A DNA stretch of 64,000 nucleotides, taken from assembly GCF_021049305.1 (NCBI RefSeq), contig NZ_CP088081.1, positions 3,658,001 through 3,722,000 of the forward strand, in the 5' to 3' direction. A model generated the notes under the pieces. The model ran no database searches, had not been told where the DNA came from, and saw only the letters and a program-made list of their open reading frames with translations. This document shows positions 9,125 to 17,589 of this stretch, one piece after another. Made by a program: the position numbers and the translations under genes. Each line of letters starts with the position of its first letter. The first letter of the stretch is position 1. The DNA comes from Ideonella dechloratans (lineage in GTDB: Bacteria; Pseudomonadota; Gammaproteobacteria; Burkholderiales; Burkholderiaceae_C).

Positions 9125-10822
9125 TCAGGCCTCCACCGCCTCGGCCGGCCGGGCCAGGCAACCCAGCCGGCAGGCCAGGCTCAGCACGGCCTGCAGCGTG
9201 GCCCGCTCGACATCGGCGTCGTGGCTCGCCCCGAAGGCCGTGCTCGCCGCGCCGGCCGCGGCCCCCTCCACCAGCACCCAGTGCTGGGTCGCGCGGCCCC
9301 GCCCGGTGCTTGAGCGGCTGACCGCCCCCAGGCGCAGGCCGGGCGCCAGCGCCTGCGCCGCCGCCTGCAGCAGGTCCGCGCCCTCGCCCTCGGCGGCCCA
9401 GCGCTGCTCGCCCATGGCCAGGCTCAGCCGCACCCGCACCCCGCCCTGCGGCCCGGGCTGAACCTGCCAGGACGACAGCGTCACCGCGCCCTCGGCGCCC
9501 TGCGGGCTCAGGTAGTGGCGGCTGAACAGCTGCCACAGGGCGGCCGAGGTCACTTCGGCCTCGCTGGCGTCGGCATGGCGCTGCACCACCGCGCTGAACT
9601 CCACCTGCAGGCGCCTCGGCATCACCAGGCCGTGGTCGCGCTCCAGCAGGTAGGCGATGCCGCCCTTGCCCGACTGGCTGTTGACCCGGATGATCCCCTC
9701 GTAGCTGCGGCCGATGTCGGCCGGGTCGATGGGCAGGTAGGGCACGGCCCAGGGCGCGCCAGGGCGCTGCGCGGCCAGGCCCTTCTTGATCGCGTCCTGG
9801 TGCGAGCCCGAGAAGGCGGTGAACACCAGGTCGCCCGCATAGGGGTGGCGCGGGTGCACCGGCAGCGCGGTGCACTGCTCGGCCACCTGCACCAGGGCCG
9901 GCAGGTCCGACAGGTCCAGCCCCGGGTGCACGCCCTGGGTGTAAAGGTTCAGCGCCAGCGTCACCAGGTCCACATTGCCGCTGCGTTCGCCATTGCCGAA
10001 CAGGCAGCCCTCCACCCGCTGCGCGCCGGCCAGCAGGGCCAGCTCGGCACAGGCCACACCGGTGCCGCGGTCGTTGTGCGGGTGCACCGACAACACCACA
10101 TGCTCGCGCCGCGGCAGGTGGCGGTCCATCCACTCGATCTGGTCGGCGAAGACATTGGGCGTGGCCACCTCCACCGTCGTGGGCAGGTTGATGATGACCG
10201 GGCGGCCCGGGCCCGCGTCCCAGGCATCCAGCGCGGTGCGGCAGGCCTGCAGCGACACCGGCAGCTCGGTCATGCAGAAGGTCTCGGGCGAGTACTGCAG
10301 CACCCATTCGGTCTCGGGCACCGCGTCGGTCAGCCGGCGCAGGTGGCGCACATGGTGGTCCACCAGATCCATCACCTCGGGCACCGAGAGGCCGAACACC
10401 ACCTCGCGCCACAACGGGGCAGTGGCGTTGTAGAGGTGGACGATGGCGCGGCGCGCGCCGCGCAGGGCGGCCACGGTGCGCTCGATCAGGTCCTCGCGCA
10501 GCGGGGTCATGACCATCAGGGTCACGCCCTCGGGCACGCGGTCCTCCTCGATCAGGCGGCGCACGGTGTCGAAGTCGGTCTGCGAAGCCGCCGGAAAGCC
10601 GACCTCGATCTCGCGGAAGCCGCAGGCCACCAGGCGCTCGAAGAACATCATCTTGCGCTCGACGTTCATCGGCTCGAACAGGGCCTGGTTGCCGTCGCGC
10701 AGGTCGGTGGACAGCCAGATGGGAGCCTGGGCGAGCTGACCGATGTGGCGCGAGGGCCACTGGCGCTGCGGCAGGTCGATGGCGGGAAAGGGGTGGTACT
10801 TGGTGGCGGGGTGGTCGATCAT
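9125..10822 (-). CDS. leuA: 2-isopropylmalate synthase
   Basis: LeuA condenses acetyl-CoA with 2-oxoisovalerate, the first committed step of leucine synthesis. The 565-residue product is the long (LeuA type 2) form. The N-terminal TIM-barrel motif APIWLSTDLRDGNQAL is the HMGL signature, VHPHNDRGTGVACAELAL holds metal-binding histidines, and GEPRSGN-like FGNGERSGNVDLV follows. The C-terminal ~150 residues are the LeuA allosteric dimer domain. ATG 10822 is chosen because the family N-terminus (KYHPFPAIDLPQRQWPS) follows directly. A probable leucine-rich leader peptide lies upstream at 11009-11086, so control by attenuation is plausible. Confidence 0.97.
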   Translation of the reverse strand: MIDHPATKYHPFPAIDLPQRQWPSRHIGQLAQAPIWLSTDLRDGNQALFEPMNVERKMMFFERLVACGFREIEVGFPAASQTDFDTVRRLIEEDRVPEGVTLMVMTPLREDLIERTVAALRGARRAIVHLYNATAPLWREVVFGLSVPEVMDLVDHHVRHLRRLTDAVPETEWVLQYSPETFCMTELPVSLQACRTALDAWDAGPGRPVIINLPTTVEVATPNVFADQIEWMDRHLPRREHVVLSVHPHNDRGTGVACAELALLAGAQRVEGCLFGNGERSGNVDLVTLALNLYTQGVHPGLDLSDLPALVQVAEQCTALPVHPRHPYAGDLVFTAFSGSHQDAIKKGLAAQRPGAPWAVPYLPIDPADIGRSYEGIIRVNSQSGKGGIAYLLERDHGLVMPRRLQVEFSAVVQRHADASEAEVTSAALWQLFSRHYLSPQGAEGAVTLSSWQVQPGPQGGVRVRLSLAMGEQRWAAEGEGADLLQAAAQALAPGLRLGAVSRSSTGRGRATQHWVLVEGAAAGAASTAFGASHDADVERATLQAVLSLACRLGCLARPAEAVEA

Positions 10823-10937
10823 GGGGATCCCGGATTCGGCAGAGGAGGCTCAGGGCATGACCCTGCCGGCCCGGCCGCGGCCAGGGTCGCAGCAGGACAG
10901 GACGACAGGGTGTGGATGCGCGCAGCCCTCCCTCGCG

Positions 10938-10953
10938 CCCGTCAGGGGACGGG
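10938..10953 (-). promoter_or_regulatory. Hairpin in the leuA leader, possible attenuator
   Basis: The stem CCCGTC/GACGGG with a 4-base loop lies between the leader peptide and leuA in the transcribed leader. It is not followed by a clear U-run, so if it acts in attenuation it may be one of several alternative stems rather than a classical terminator. Confidence 0.3.
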
Positions 10954-11008
10954 ACGCTGGCAGGCCGGGATCAGGGGAGGGGTGGTACGCCTGGGACCGA
11001 ACGGTCCG

Positions 11009-11086
11009 TCAGCGGCGCGTGCACGCGAGCCGATCCCGGCCCAGCACTAGGCTGGACTCGCGGGATAGCAGGGTGCGCAAGGTCAT
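11009..11086 (-). CDS. Probable leuA leader peptide
   Basis: On the minus strand, 187 bases before leuA, a 25-codon reading frame begins ATG ACC TTG CGC ACC CTG CTA. It encodes MTLRTLLSRESSLVLGRDRL plus five residues. Six of 25 codons are Leu and two of these are CTA, a codon rarely used in this GC-rich DNA, as expected for a leucine-sensing leader. A stable hairpin (CCCGTC-AGGG-GACGGG, 10938-10953) lies between it and leuA. The leader starts only 12 bp after the stop of the upstream efflux gene. A weak promoter (TTGACG at 11124-11119, then GTTAAG) overlaps that stop. No ribosome site is obvious, so the call is moderate. Confidence 0.5.
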   Translation of the reverse strand: MTLRTLLSRESSLVLGRDRLACTRR

Positions 11087-11097
11087 GGGGCGCGACC

Positions 11098-12627
11098 TTA
11101 ACCCGGCACACGGGGGGCCGTCAAACCCGCCGTGCTGGCCGGGCCGGGCTGGGCCGTGGCCGCCTCGGCCTGCCAGCCCCCGCCCAGGGCCAGGAACAGC
11201 AGGGCCTGGTCGTCGGCCAGGGCGGCCTCGCTGGCGGCCAGCTCGGCCTCGGCCGCAGCCAGCGCACGCTGGGCGTCCAGGGCCGGCAGGTAGCCGGTGC
11301 GCCCGCTCTGGTACAGGCGCCGGGCCTGCTCGGCCACGGTGGCCTCCTGGGCGCGGGCGGCCCGCAGCGCGGCGCGCCGGTCCAGTTCGCGGGCGTAGGC
11401 GTTGAGCGCGGTTTCGGTTTCACGCAGCGCGGTCAGCACGGTGCCGTCGAAGTGCGCCAGCGCGCCCGCGGTGCCGGCCTCGGCCTGGGCGATGCGGGCC
11501 TGCACCGCGCCGGTGTTGGGCAGGGTCCAGGAGATCAGCGGCCCCAGGCTCCAGCCCACGCTGTCGGAGCCCAGGAAATCGGTGGCCGGGCTGGCGCTCT
11601 GCACCGACAGGCCCAGGCGGATGTGCGGGTAGAGGTCGGCCGTGGCCACGCCGATGCGGGCGGTGGCCGCCGCCAACTGGCGTTCGGCCTGGCGCACATC
11701 CGGCCGACGGCGCAGCAGGGCCGCGCCATCGCCCACCGGGATCAGGCCGCTGAGCTGCGGCGGGGTCTCGCAATCGGCCACACTGGCCGGCAGGGCCTGG
11801 GGCAGCGCCCCGGTCAGCGTGGCCAGGCGGTACAGCGCCCCCTGGCGCCGGGCCTGCAGCGGCGGGATGGCGGCGCGCAGGTGCTCCAGCTGCCCTTGCG
11901 CGCGGGCCACGTCGGTCACGCCGGTGCGCCCGGCGCTTTGCAGGCGCCGGGTGAGCGTCACGGCCTCGTCCTGCAGCTGCACCGAGTGGCGGGCGCTGCG
12001 CAGCTGCAGGCCCAGGGCGCAGACCTCGGCATAGGCCCGCGTGGTGCTGGCGGCCACCTGCACCCGCGCCAGGTCGGCGGCGGCCTCGGCGGCTTCTCGG
12101 CTGGCCTGCGCCGCCTCGGCCTGGCGCTGCAGCTGGCCGAACCAGTCCAGCGGCAGGGACACGGCCAGACCGGCCGAGGTCTCCCACTCGGGTTTGGGGG
12201 TGTAGCCGGGGGACAGATAGTCCAGGCCGGAGGGGTGGCCCATGACCACACCGCCGTTGACGCCCACCGAGGGGCGCTGGGCCCCGGCCACCTCGGCCTC
12301 CAGCGCCCGCTCGCGGGCCAGGTTGGCCACCGCCTGTCGCAGGTCGGTGTTGTGTGCCAGGGCCTGCTGCACCAGGCCGTCGAGTCGGGCGTCGTCGTAG
12401 AGCTTCCACCAGGCGGCCGGCAGGGGCTGGGCGCTGTAGAGCGCGGCATCGGCCTGCGCGAAGGGCGCGCTCGTCGCCGGCTGGGCCGCCAGGGCCTGGG
12501 TCGGCAGCCGGTAGTCGGGGCCGACCGGCAGCTGGCCGCAGCCCGTCAGGGCGGCGGTCCATGTGGCGGCCAGGGCCAGCGCGGCCCGGCCGCCCGCGCG
12601 GCGAAGATCGTGCGTGCTGCGTGTCAT
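11098..12627 (-). CDS. RND/MFS-type efflux outer-membrane lipoprotein (NodT/OprM family)
   Basis: The 509-residue product is the TolC-like outer-membrane factor of a tripartite efflux system. It has an N-terminal signal and lipobox (ALTGCGQLPVGPDYRLP; lipidated Cys about residue 30) and the two-fold repeated OEP domains. The typical family blocks AAWWKLYDDARLDGLVQQALAHNTDLRQAVANL and RRRPDVRQAERQLAAATARIGVATADLYP are present. It lies 4 bp downstream of the HlyD gene and is the last gene of the MarR-FUSC-DUF1656-HlyD-OMF operon. The operon likely exports aromatic acids or drugs across both membranes. Confidence 0.92.
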   Translation of the reverse strand: MTRSTHDLRRAGGRAALALAATWTAALTGCGQLPVGPDYRLPTQALAAQPATSAPFAQADAALYSAQPLPAAWWKLYDDARLDGLVQQALAHNTDLRQAVANLARERALEAEVAGAQRPSVGVNGGVVMGHPSGLDYLSPGYTPKPEWETSAGLAVSLPLDWFGQLQRQAEAAQASREAAEAAADLARVQVAASTTRAYAEVCALGLQLRSARHSVQLQDEAVTLTRRLQSAGRTGVTDVARAQGQLEHLRAAIPPLQARRQGALYRLATLTGALPQALPASVADCETPPQLSGLIPVGDGAALLRRRPDVRQAERQLAAATARIGVATADLYPHIRLGLSVQSASPATDFLGSDSVGWSLGPLISWTLPNTGAVQARIAQAEAGTAGALAHFDGTVLTALRETETALNAYARELDRRAALRAARAQEATVAEQARRLYQSGRTGYLPALDAQRALAAAEAELAASEAALADDQALLFLALGGGWQAEAATAQPGPASTAGLTAPRVPG

Positions 12628-12631
12628 GGCC

Positions 12632-13570
12632 TCACTCCACGGCCTGAGCGTGACCCGGCTCCAGCACCTGCACCGTCACCGTCTGCCCGGCCACCAGGCG
12701 GGTGCCGGCGGGCCAGGGCGTGTCCAGCTTCACCCGCACCGGCACCCGCTGGGCCAGGCGCACCCAGTTGAAGTTCGGGTTCACCGCGGGCAGGCCATCG
12801 GCCCCGGTGGCGCGGTCGTGGTCGGCGATGGCCGCGGCAATGCTCTCCACCGTGCCGCGCAGCGGCGCGCCGCCGCCCATGGGCGTCACCCGCACCGCCT
12901 CGCCCAGGTGGATGCGGGGCAGCTTGGTCTCCTCGAAGTAGCCTTCGACGTAGTAGGAATGGCTGTCCACCAGGCTCAGCGCCGGGTGGCCGGTGGCGGC
13001 ATAGGCGCCCACGCGGATGTCCAGGTTGGTCACCGTACCGTCCACCGGCGCGCGCACCTCGGCGCGCTGCAGGTTCAGGCGGGCCGACTCCACCGCCACC
13101 TGGGCCTGGGCCACGGCCAGCGTGGCCTCTTCCACCCGGGTGCGGGCCTGCTCCTGCTGCTCCTGCGAGACCAGGGCCCCGAGGCCGCTGCTGCGGTCGC
13201 GCTCGCGCCGGGCCTGGGCCAGCGTGGCCTGGCGGGCCGCCAGCGCGGCCTCGGCCTCGCGCAGGGCCAGGGCGTAGCGGGCATGGTCCACCGCGAAGAG
13301 CAGCTCGCCGGCTTTCACGGCCTGGTTGTCGTGCACCGGCACCTGGGTGATCAGACCGGCCACATCGGGCGCCAGCTGCACCACGTTGACGCGCACCCGG
13401 CCGTCACGGGTCCAGGGCGAGAGCTCGTAGTGGTCCCACAGGGCGCGGCCGGCCCACAGGGCGGCGGCCACGGCCAGCAGGGTGATGGCCGGCCGCAGCA
13501 GCTGCTGCAGGTGGCGCTGCGCGTTGCCGGGGGCGAGGAGGCGCGTGAAGAGGGAGGTCGTCGCGGTCAT
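12632..13570 (-). CDS. HlyD-family periplasmic adaptor (AaeA/EmrA-like)
   Basis: The 312-residue membrane-fusion protein has an N-terminal transmembrane segment (about 27-45, PAITLLAVAAALWAGRAL). The biotinyl-lipoyl half-motifs are VNVVQLAPDVAGLITQVPVHDNQAVKAGELLFAVD and VRAPVDGTVTNLDIRVGAYA, on either side of a coiled coil (about 95-165). It links the inner-membrane FUSC transporter with the outer-membrane factor encoded next. The closest general type is the p-hydroxybenzoate efflux adaptor AaeA. Seventeen bases separate its start from the DUF1656 stop. Confidence 0.92.
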   Translation of the reverse strand: MTATTSLFTRLLAPGNAQRHLQQLLRPAITLLAVAAALWAGRALWDHYELSPWTRDGRVRVNVVQLAPDVAGLITQVPVHDNQAVKAGELLFAVDHARYALALREAEAALAARQATLAQARRERDRSSGLGALVSQEQQEQARTRVEEATLAVAQAQVAVESARLNLQRAEVRAPVDGTVTNLDIRVGAYAATGHPALSLVDSHSYYVEGYFEETKLPRIHLGEAVRVTPMGGGAPLRGTVESIAAAIADHDRATGADGLPAVNPNFNWVRLAQRVPVRVKLDTPWPAGTRLVAGQTVTVQVLEPGHAQAVE

Positions 13571-13586
13571 GGTCGGGTTCGGATCG

Positions 13587-13796
13587 TCAGAAGAGGAAGC
13601 CGGCGGCGCGGTGCAGGCCGTAGAGCAGCAGCAGGTACAGGGCCATGTCGAACAGGGCCGGGTGCCAGACCCAGCGGTAGAAGCCCGCCAGCGCCAGCAG
13701 GCGGCGCAGGCCCCAGTTCAGCACCAGGGCCCCCAGGCCCAGGGCCATCAACCAGGGCACGTACAGGCCCTCGATGTCGAATTCACCGCCGCTCAT
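13587..13796 (-). CDS. DUF1656 small membrane protein
   Basis: The 69-residue protein begins MSGGEFDIEGLYVPWLMALG and has two hydrophobic helices (about 13-30 and 46-64). This size and the FDIxGxYVPxL start are the signature of DUF1656/AaeX proteins, which sit between FUSC and HlyD genes. Its ATG overlaps the TGA of the FUSC gene. The family has no established biochemical role but is consistently part of this efflux operon type. Confidence 0.9.
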   Translation of the reverse strand: MSGGEFDIEGLYVPWLMALGLGALVLNWGLRRLLALAGFYRWVWHPALFDMALYLLLLYGLHRAAGFLF

Positions 13797-15898
13797 GCGC
13801 TGCGCTCCTCGGGAACAGGGGATGGGGCCTCCAGGCGCACCGGCGCCTGGGGGAAGAGGTTGCGGCGCAGGCCCACCAGGGCCGTGACCTGGGCCCGCTG
13901 GCCCGGGGCGGGCGCGGCGGTCCGCAGGGCCGTGGTCAGTGCCCCGTCCAGCGCCTGGCGCAGCGCCTCGGGCCAGGGCCGCGGGCCCGACAGGGACCAC
14001 TGGCGAAAGCCCTGCGCGATGCCCTGCAGCAGGGCGGGCAGCGCGGCGCCGGTGGCCGCCTCGCGCTGCTGCTGCAGCACGGCGATGTCGGCCCCCACCC
14101 GCAGCTCGCGCAGGGCGGCGCGGGCGGTGTCGTCGCGCACGGCGGGGTCGGTCTGGGCGATGCGCGGGGCCAGCAGGCCGATGCGGTCCAGGCTGCGCAC
14201 CGCGCGGCCATCGTCCGGCACGGCCCGCGCAGCGCCGGCCTGTTCGGCCAGCTCGCGCCAGGCGGCACGACGCAGGCGGCGGGCCACCACGTCGCTGCCC
14301 ACGGTGCGCACCAGCCGGGTCACCAGGGCGGCCACCACGATGCCCGCCATCAGCGAGAGGTTGCTGTTGAGGAAGTAAGGCAGGTCCAGCGTGGCGGTGT
14401 CGCCCAGGGCCAGCGAGCCGGCCACGCCCATGGTCATGGCCATGCCGGTGCCGGCCGTGGCGGGCCGCGCCGCCAGGCAGCCCAGGACGAGGAAGACCGG
14501 GGCGCAGACCAGCACCAGCATGCCGAAGTCGTGCACCAGGGGCAGCAGCACCAGCACATAGAGCGCGCCGATGGGCAGGGACCAGGCGGTGGCCTTGAGA
14601 AAGCCCGTGATGGCCGGCACCGGGTCGTCCATCGAGGCGAAGAAGCAGCAGAAGATCGCGGACATCATGGCGGCCACGGAACCCGAGAGCCAGGCCGTCT
14701 GCACCCAGACGAAGCTGCAGATGCCGATGGCCAGCACGGCCGCCAGGGCCGAGAGGGCGGCCATGCCGTGGTCACGGTGCAGCACGCGGGCACCCAGGGT
14801 GGGGCGCGGCGGGGTGGCAGTGGCCGTGCCCTGCAGGCCGGCGTCGATCTCCGTGCGCAGGGCCGCGCAGGCCCGCCAGCCCTGCAGCAGCTCGCCCAGG
14901 CGCACCGCCAGGCTGATGCGCAGCGCCCGAGACCAGTCCCCTCGACCAGGTTGCACGGGCTGCACGGGCTGGTCGTCCTGGGCGCCCAGGGCGTCCAGCC
15001 GGGCCTGCAGGGCCGGCCAGGTGGCAGCCTGGGCCTCGGCCGGCCGGGCCAGCCAGTCGGACACGGCCTGCAGCAGCTCCGCCACGTCGGCGGCCAGCCC
15101 CCCCTCGGCCTCTTCCAGCGCCTGCAGCCGGTCTTCGGCCGCGGACAGGGCGGGCGTCAGCGCGGCCAGGCGGTCCTGCATCTCGCGCAGCGCCCCCTCG
15201 GTCCAGCGCAGGTGGCCGGTGTCGAAGGGCACGTGGGTGGACAGGATGCGCAGCTGGGTGATGTCGGCCGCCAGGCGCTGGCGGTCGGCGGCCAGGGTGG
15301 CGGTGCCGGCCTGCCGGCCCTGCGCATCGGCCTGCGGTGCGCGGGCCAGCAGGTCGCTCATCCAGGTGCGGGCATGGCCCAGGCTGCGGTCCAGCAGGCC
15401 CAGCAGCGGCGCGGTCAGCGAGGTGGGCCACACCAGGCTGTGGACGACGGTGGCGCAGACGATGCCCACGCCGATCTCCTCGACCCGGGCCAGGGCGTTG
15501 TCGAACAGCTGGTCCGGCCGGTCCACCGAGGGAAAGCCGATCAGCGCGGCGGTGTAGCCCGCCAGCATGAAGACATAGGAGCGCGGCGTGCGGTCCTGCA
15601 GCGAGATGTACAGGCACAGGCCCACCCACAGGCCCAGGGCCAGCGTGAGCAGCGCGGGCGCATGGGCCAGACGCGGCACCAGCAGCACCGAGGCCACCGC
15701 GCCCAGGAAGGTGCCGCCCAGCCGGTACACCGCCTTGGAGCGCACGGCGCCGGCCAGCGGGTTGGCGACGATGTAGGCGGTCATCATGGCCCAGAAGGGG
15801 CGCGGCAGGCCGGCCTTCAGGGCCACGTACAGCGCCAGCATGGACGCGGCAAAGCATTTGAGCGAGTACAGCCACTCGCTGCGGGTGGGCCAGTTCAC
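13793..15898 (-). CDS. FUSC family inner-membrane efflux transporter (AaeB-like)
   Basis: The 701-residue product has two membrane blocks of about six helices each, one near the N-terminus (FWAMMTAYIVANPLAGAVRSKAVYRLGGTFLGA) and one in the middle (about 370-520). The halves are separated and followed by soluble helical regions. The FWAxxTAYIVxNPLAGAxxSKAxYRxxGTxxGA block is characteristic of FUSC/AaeB proteins, which export aromatic carboxylic acids or fusaric acid. It is 22 bp downstream of the MarR gene and overlaps the DUF1656 start, so the operon is co-transcribed. The substrate is inferred from family only. Confidence 0.92.
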   Translation of the reverse strand: MNWPTRSEWLYSLKCFAASMLALYVALKAGLPRPFWAMMTAYIVANPLAGAVRSKAVYRLGGTFLGAVASVLLVPRLAHAPALLTLALGLWVGLCLYISLQDRTPRSYVFMLAGYTAALIGFPSVDRPDQLFDNALARVEEIGVGIVCATVVHSLVWPTSLTAPLLGLLDRSLGHARTWMSDLLARAPQADAQGRQAGTATLAADRQRLAADITQLRILSTHVPFDTGHLRWTEGALREMQDRLAALTPALSAAEDRLQALEEAEGGLAADVAELLQAVSDWLARPAEAQAATWPALQARLDALGAQDDQPVQPVQPGRGDWSRALRISLAVRLGELLQGWRACAALRTEIDAGLQGTATATPPRPTLGARVLHRDHGMAALSALAAVLAIGICSFVWVQTAWLSGSVAAMMSAIFCCFFASMDDPVPAITGFLKATAWSLPIGALYVLVLLPLVHDFGMLVLVCAPVFLVLGCLAARPATAGTGMAMTMGVAGSLALGDTATLDLPYFLNSNLSLMAGIVVAALVTRLVRTVGSDVVARRLRRAAWRELAEQAGAARAVPDDGRAVRSLDRIGLLAPRIAQTDPAVRDDTARAALRELRVGADIAVLQQQREAATGAALPALLQGIAQGFRQWSLSGPRPWPEALRQALDGALTTALRTAAPAPGQRAQVTALVGLRRNLFPQAPVRLEAPSPVPEERSA

Positions 15899-15920
15899 GG
15901 CAGGGTCCTCGGCGACGGTC

Positions 15921-16379
15921 TCAGGTGTGCGCCGCGGACTTGGGCAGCCCGGCCACCCCGGCCTCCAGGCGCAGCAGCACCCGCAGGGCCGCCTGCAGGT
16001 CTTCGTCGGGCAGGCCCTGCAGCAGCTCTCGCCGCATCACGTTGAGGGCCTGCTCCACCCGCGCCACCTGCTGCTGGCCCAGCGCGGTCAGGCTGAGCAC
16101 CTTGGCCCGGCGGTCGTGCGGGTCTTCGTGGCGCACCACCAGACCGGCGGCCACCAGCTGGTCGATCACCCGCACCAGCGAGGCCGGCTCCAGGCCCACC
16201 GCCTCGGCCACGGCCCCCGGACGGGCGCTTTCGCCCATGCGGCCGATCATCACCGCCGGCCAGGCCATCGCATGCGACAGGCCGTAGGCATTGCTGACCT
16301 CGTCGGCCACGGCACGGTAGCTGCGGGCCACGCGGGTCAGCGTGGTGGTCAGGTGCATCAGGGTGGCGTCGTCGAGCAT
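15921..16379 (-). CDS. MarR-family transcriptional regulator
   Basis: The 152-residue protein has the MarR winged-helix core. ARPGAVAEAVGLEPASLVRVIDQLVAAGLVVRHEDPHDRRAKVLSLT contains the recognition helix and the DxRxK wing. It is the first gene of the FUSC efflux operon and probably represses it, with relief by the exported aromatic compound. An imperfect AT-rich palindromic region lies directly upstream at 16398-16418. The length is typical of the family. Confidence 0.9.
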   Translation of the reverse strand: MLDDATLMHLTTTLTRVARSYRAVADEVSNAYGLSHAMAWPAVMIGRMGESARPGAVAEAVGLEPASLVRVIDQLVAAGLVVRHEDPHDRRAKVLSLTALGQQQVARVEQALNVMRRELLQGLPDEDLQAALRVLLRLEAGVAGLPKSAAHT

Positions 16380-16397
16380 GGTGAGCCTGTTGATTGG

Positions 16398-16418
16398 GTC
16401 AGCAAATAGTTAGCTGAC
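16398..16418. promoter_or_regulatory. Palindrome GTCAGC-N9-GCTGAC, candidate MarR operator
   Basis: This perfect 6-bp inverted repeat lies 19 bp upstream of the MarR start. A related half-site, TTAGCT (16426-16431), follows. The region is conspicuously AT-rich for this genome, suggesting promoter DNA. Autoregulation by the MarR protein is inferred from position. Confidence 0.5.
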
Positions 16419-16483
16419 GCAATTATTAGCTCACACAGTTCTTGACAGGGCCGCAGGGGCATGGCCCCGCGCCAGGCCGGTGC

Positions 16484-17380
16484 TCAGCCGGCGTCGGTGG
16501 CCCCGTTGCGCCCCAGGGCGGCGGTGAGCAGTTCCAGTTCGTTGGTGATGTCGGCCTGCCGCAGGCTGGCCCAGCGACGGCGCAGGTCGGCCGCCAGTTC
16601 GTCCAGGTGGTCCTGCGCCCGCTGCATCTGCGCCAGGCGGGCATGGTTCTCCTGCACCAGCGAGGTTTCCAGCGCGGCGCGCAGCTGCACCCGCACGGTC
16701 TGGTGCAGCACCGCGGCCATCAACACCGGCCGCGGCAGACCCAGGCGCACCGGAGTGCCGGCCGGGGCCGCCCCGGTGGCGGCCGGGGCGGCCGTCTCGT
16801 CATCCGGCCAGGGCCGCGCGGCCCCCGGCGCGGGCAGCAGGCGCTGGGCCTGCAGGCCGGCCGCTCCGGTGGACAGCAGCCAGACCGTGCGCCGTGGGCC
16901 CGCCGGCAGGGCCATGGCCTCGCCGGCGGCCTGCAGCCAGGCGGCCAGCACCGGCTCGGCCTCGTCCAGCGCGCCACAGCCCGGCAGCACGCGCACCGGG
17001 GCCTCGGGCGCGCCCGCCGGCCGGCTGGCCTGCCAGGCGTCGGCCAGGCGCTGACCGGCCAGCCACAAGGTCTGGCCCGGCCGGGCCTGCAGCATGGAGA
17101 CCGCATCGGCCAGGTGGGCGTTGAAGGCCCCGCAGAAGCCACGCTCGGCCCCGATGACCAGCCAGATGCGGTCCTCGGCCTCGGCCCCTTCGGGGCGCGG
17201 CGCAGGGTCGGCCAGCTGAACCCAGGCGGCCTCCAGCGTGGTCTGGGCCTCGGCCAGCGCCGGCTGGGAGCGCTGCAGGCGCTGCAGCTCGGCCATGGCC
17301 AGGTTCTTCATGGCCTGCACGATCTGCCGCAGGTCGCCCAGCAGCGCGGCCCGCTCGCGCAGTTGCAGCTGCGCCGTCAT
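16484..17380 (-). CDS. atpG: N-type ATPase gamma subunit
   Basis: The 298-residue product is the central-stalk gamma subunit. The N-terminal coil reads LRERAALLGDLRQIVQAMKNLAMAELQRLQ, and the conserved GAERGFCGAFNAHL follows. The C-terminal coil ends SLRQADITNELELLTAALGRNGATD, which matches the usual RQxxITxELxEIxxGA end. It closes the minus-strand atp operon. An unusual 209-bp spacer containing a 90-bp tandem repeat separates it from atpA. Sequence divergence from housekeeping F-ATPase gamma is marked, as is normal for N-ATPases. Confidence 0.9.
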   Translation of the reverse strand: MTAQLQLRERAALLGDLRQIVQAMKNLAMAELQRLQRSQPALAEAQTTLEAAWVQLADPAPRPEGAEAEDRIWLVIGAERGFCGAFNAHLADAVSMLQARPGQTLWLAGQRLADAWQASRPAGAPEAPVRVLPGCGALDEAEPVLAAWLQAAGEAMALPAGPRRTVWLLSTGAAGLQAQRLLPAPGAARPWPDDETAAPAATGAAPAGTPVRLGLPRPVLMAAVLHQTVRVQLRAALETSLVQENHARLAQMQRAQDHLDELAADLRRRWASLRQADITNELELLTAALGRNGATDAG

Positions 17381-17382
17381 CC

Positions 17383-17562
17383 TGTCGGCCCCTCGCCCGG
17401 CGGGTACGCCAGTCGATCCCCCGGGGGGATGGCGGGCCGGCTTGGGAGCGGCCCGGCGCCCGGCCCGCGGGATGTCGGCCCCTCGCCTGGCGGGTACGCC
17501 AGTCGATCCCCCGGGGGGATGGCGGGCCGGCTTGGGAGCGGCCCGGCGCTCGGCCCGCGGGA
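17383..17562. repeat. Two tandem 90-bp repeats between atpA and atpG
   Basis: Unit 1 (17383-17472) and unit 2 (17473-17562) match at all but two positions (17398/17488 and 17460/17550, both C versus T). Each unit contains the palindrome ATCCCCCGGGGGGAT (17416-17430 and 17506-17520) and further GC-rich inverted segments such as GGGCCGGC and GCGGCCCGGC. No coding frame is supported across it. It resembles a REP/BIME-like intergenic element and could act on the mRNA by attenuating, stabilising or setting atpG dosage. Confidence 0.85.
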
Positions 17563-17589
17563 CAGCTGCAGGAGACCTCGCATGCCTGT

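Noticed and set aside
12563..16045. An 1160-codon open frame on the plus strand
   Set aside because: It is antisense to the efflux operon, has low-complexity Gly/Ala/Arg/His-rich translation, and covers five genes with clear families on the minus strand. It is a shadow frame caused by high GC.
17383..17562. The 90-bp repeats as a CRISPR array
   Set aside because: Only two directly abutting copies with no spacers between them. The internal palindromes point to a REP-like element.
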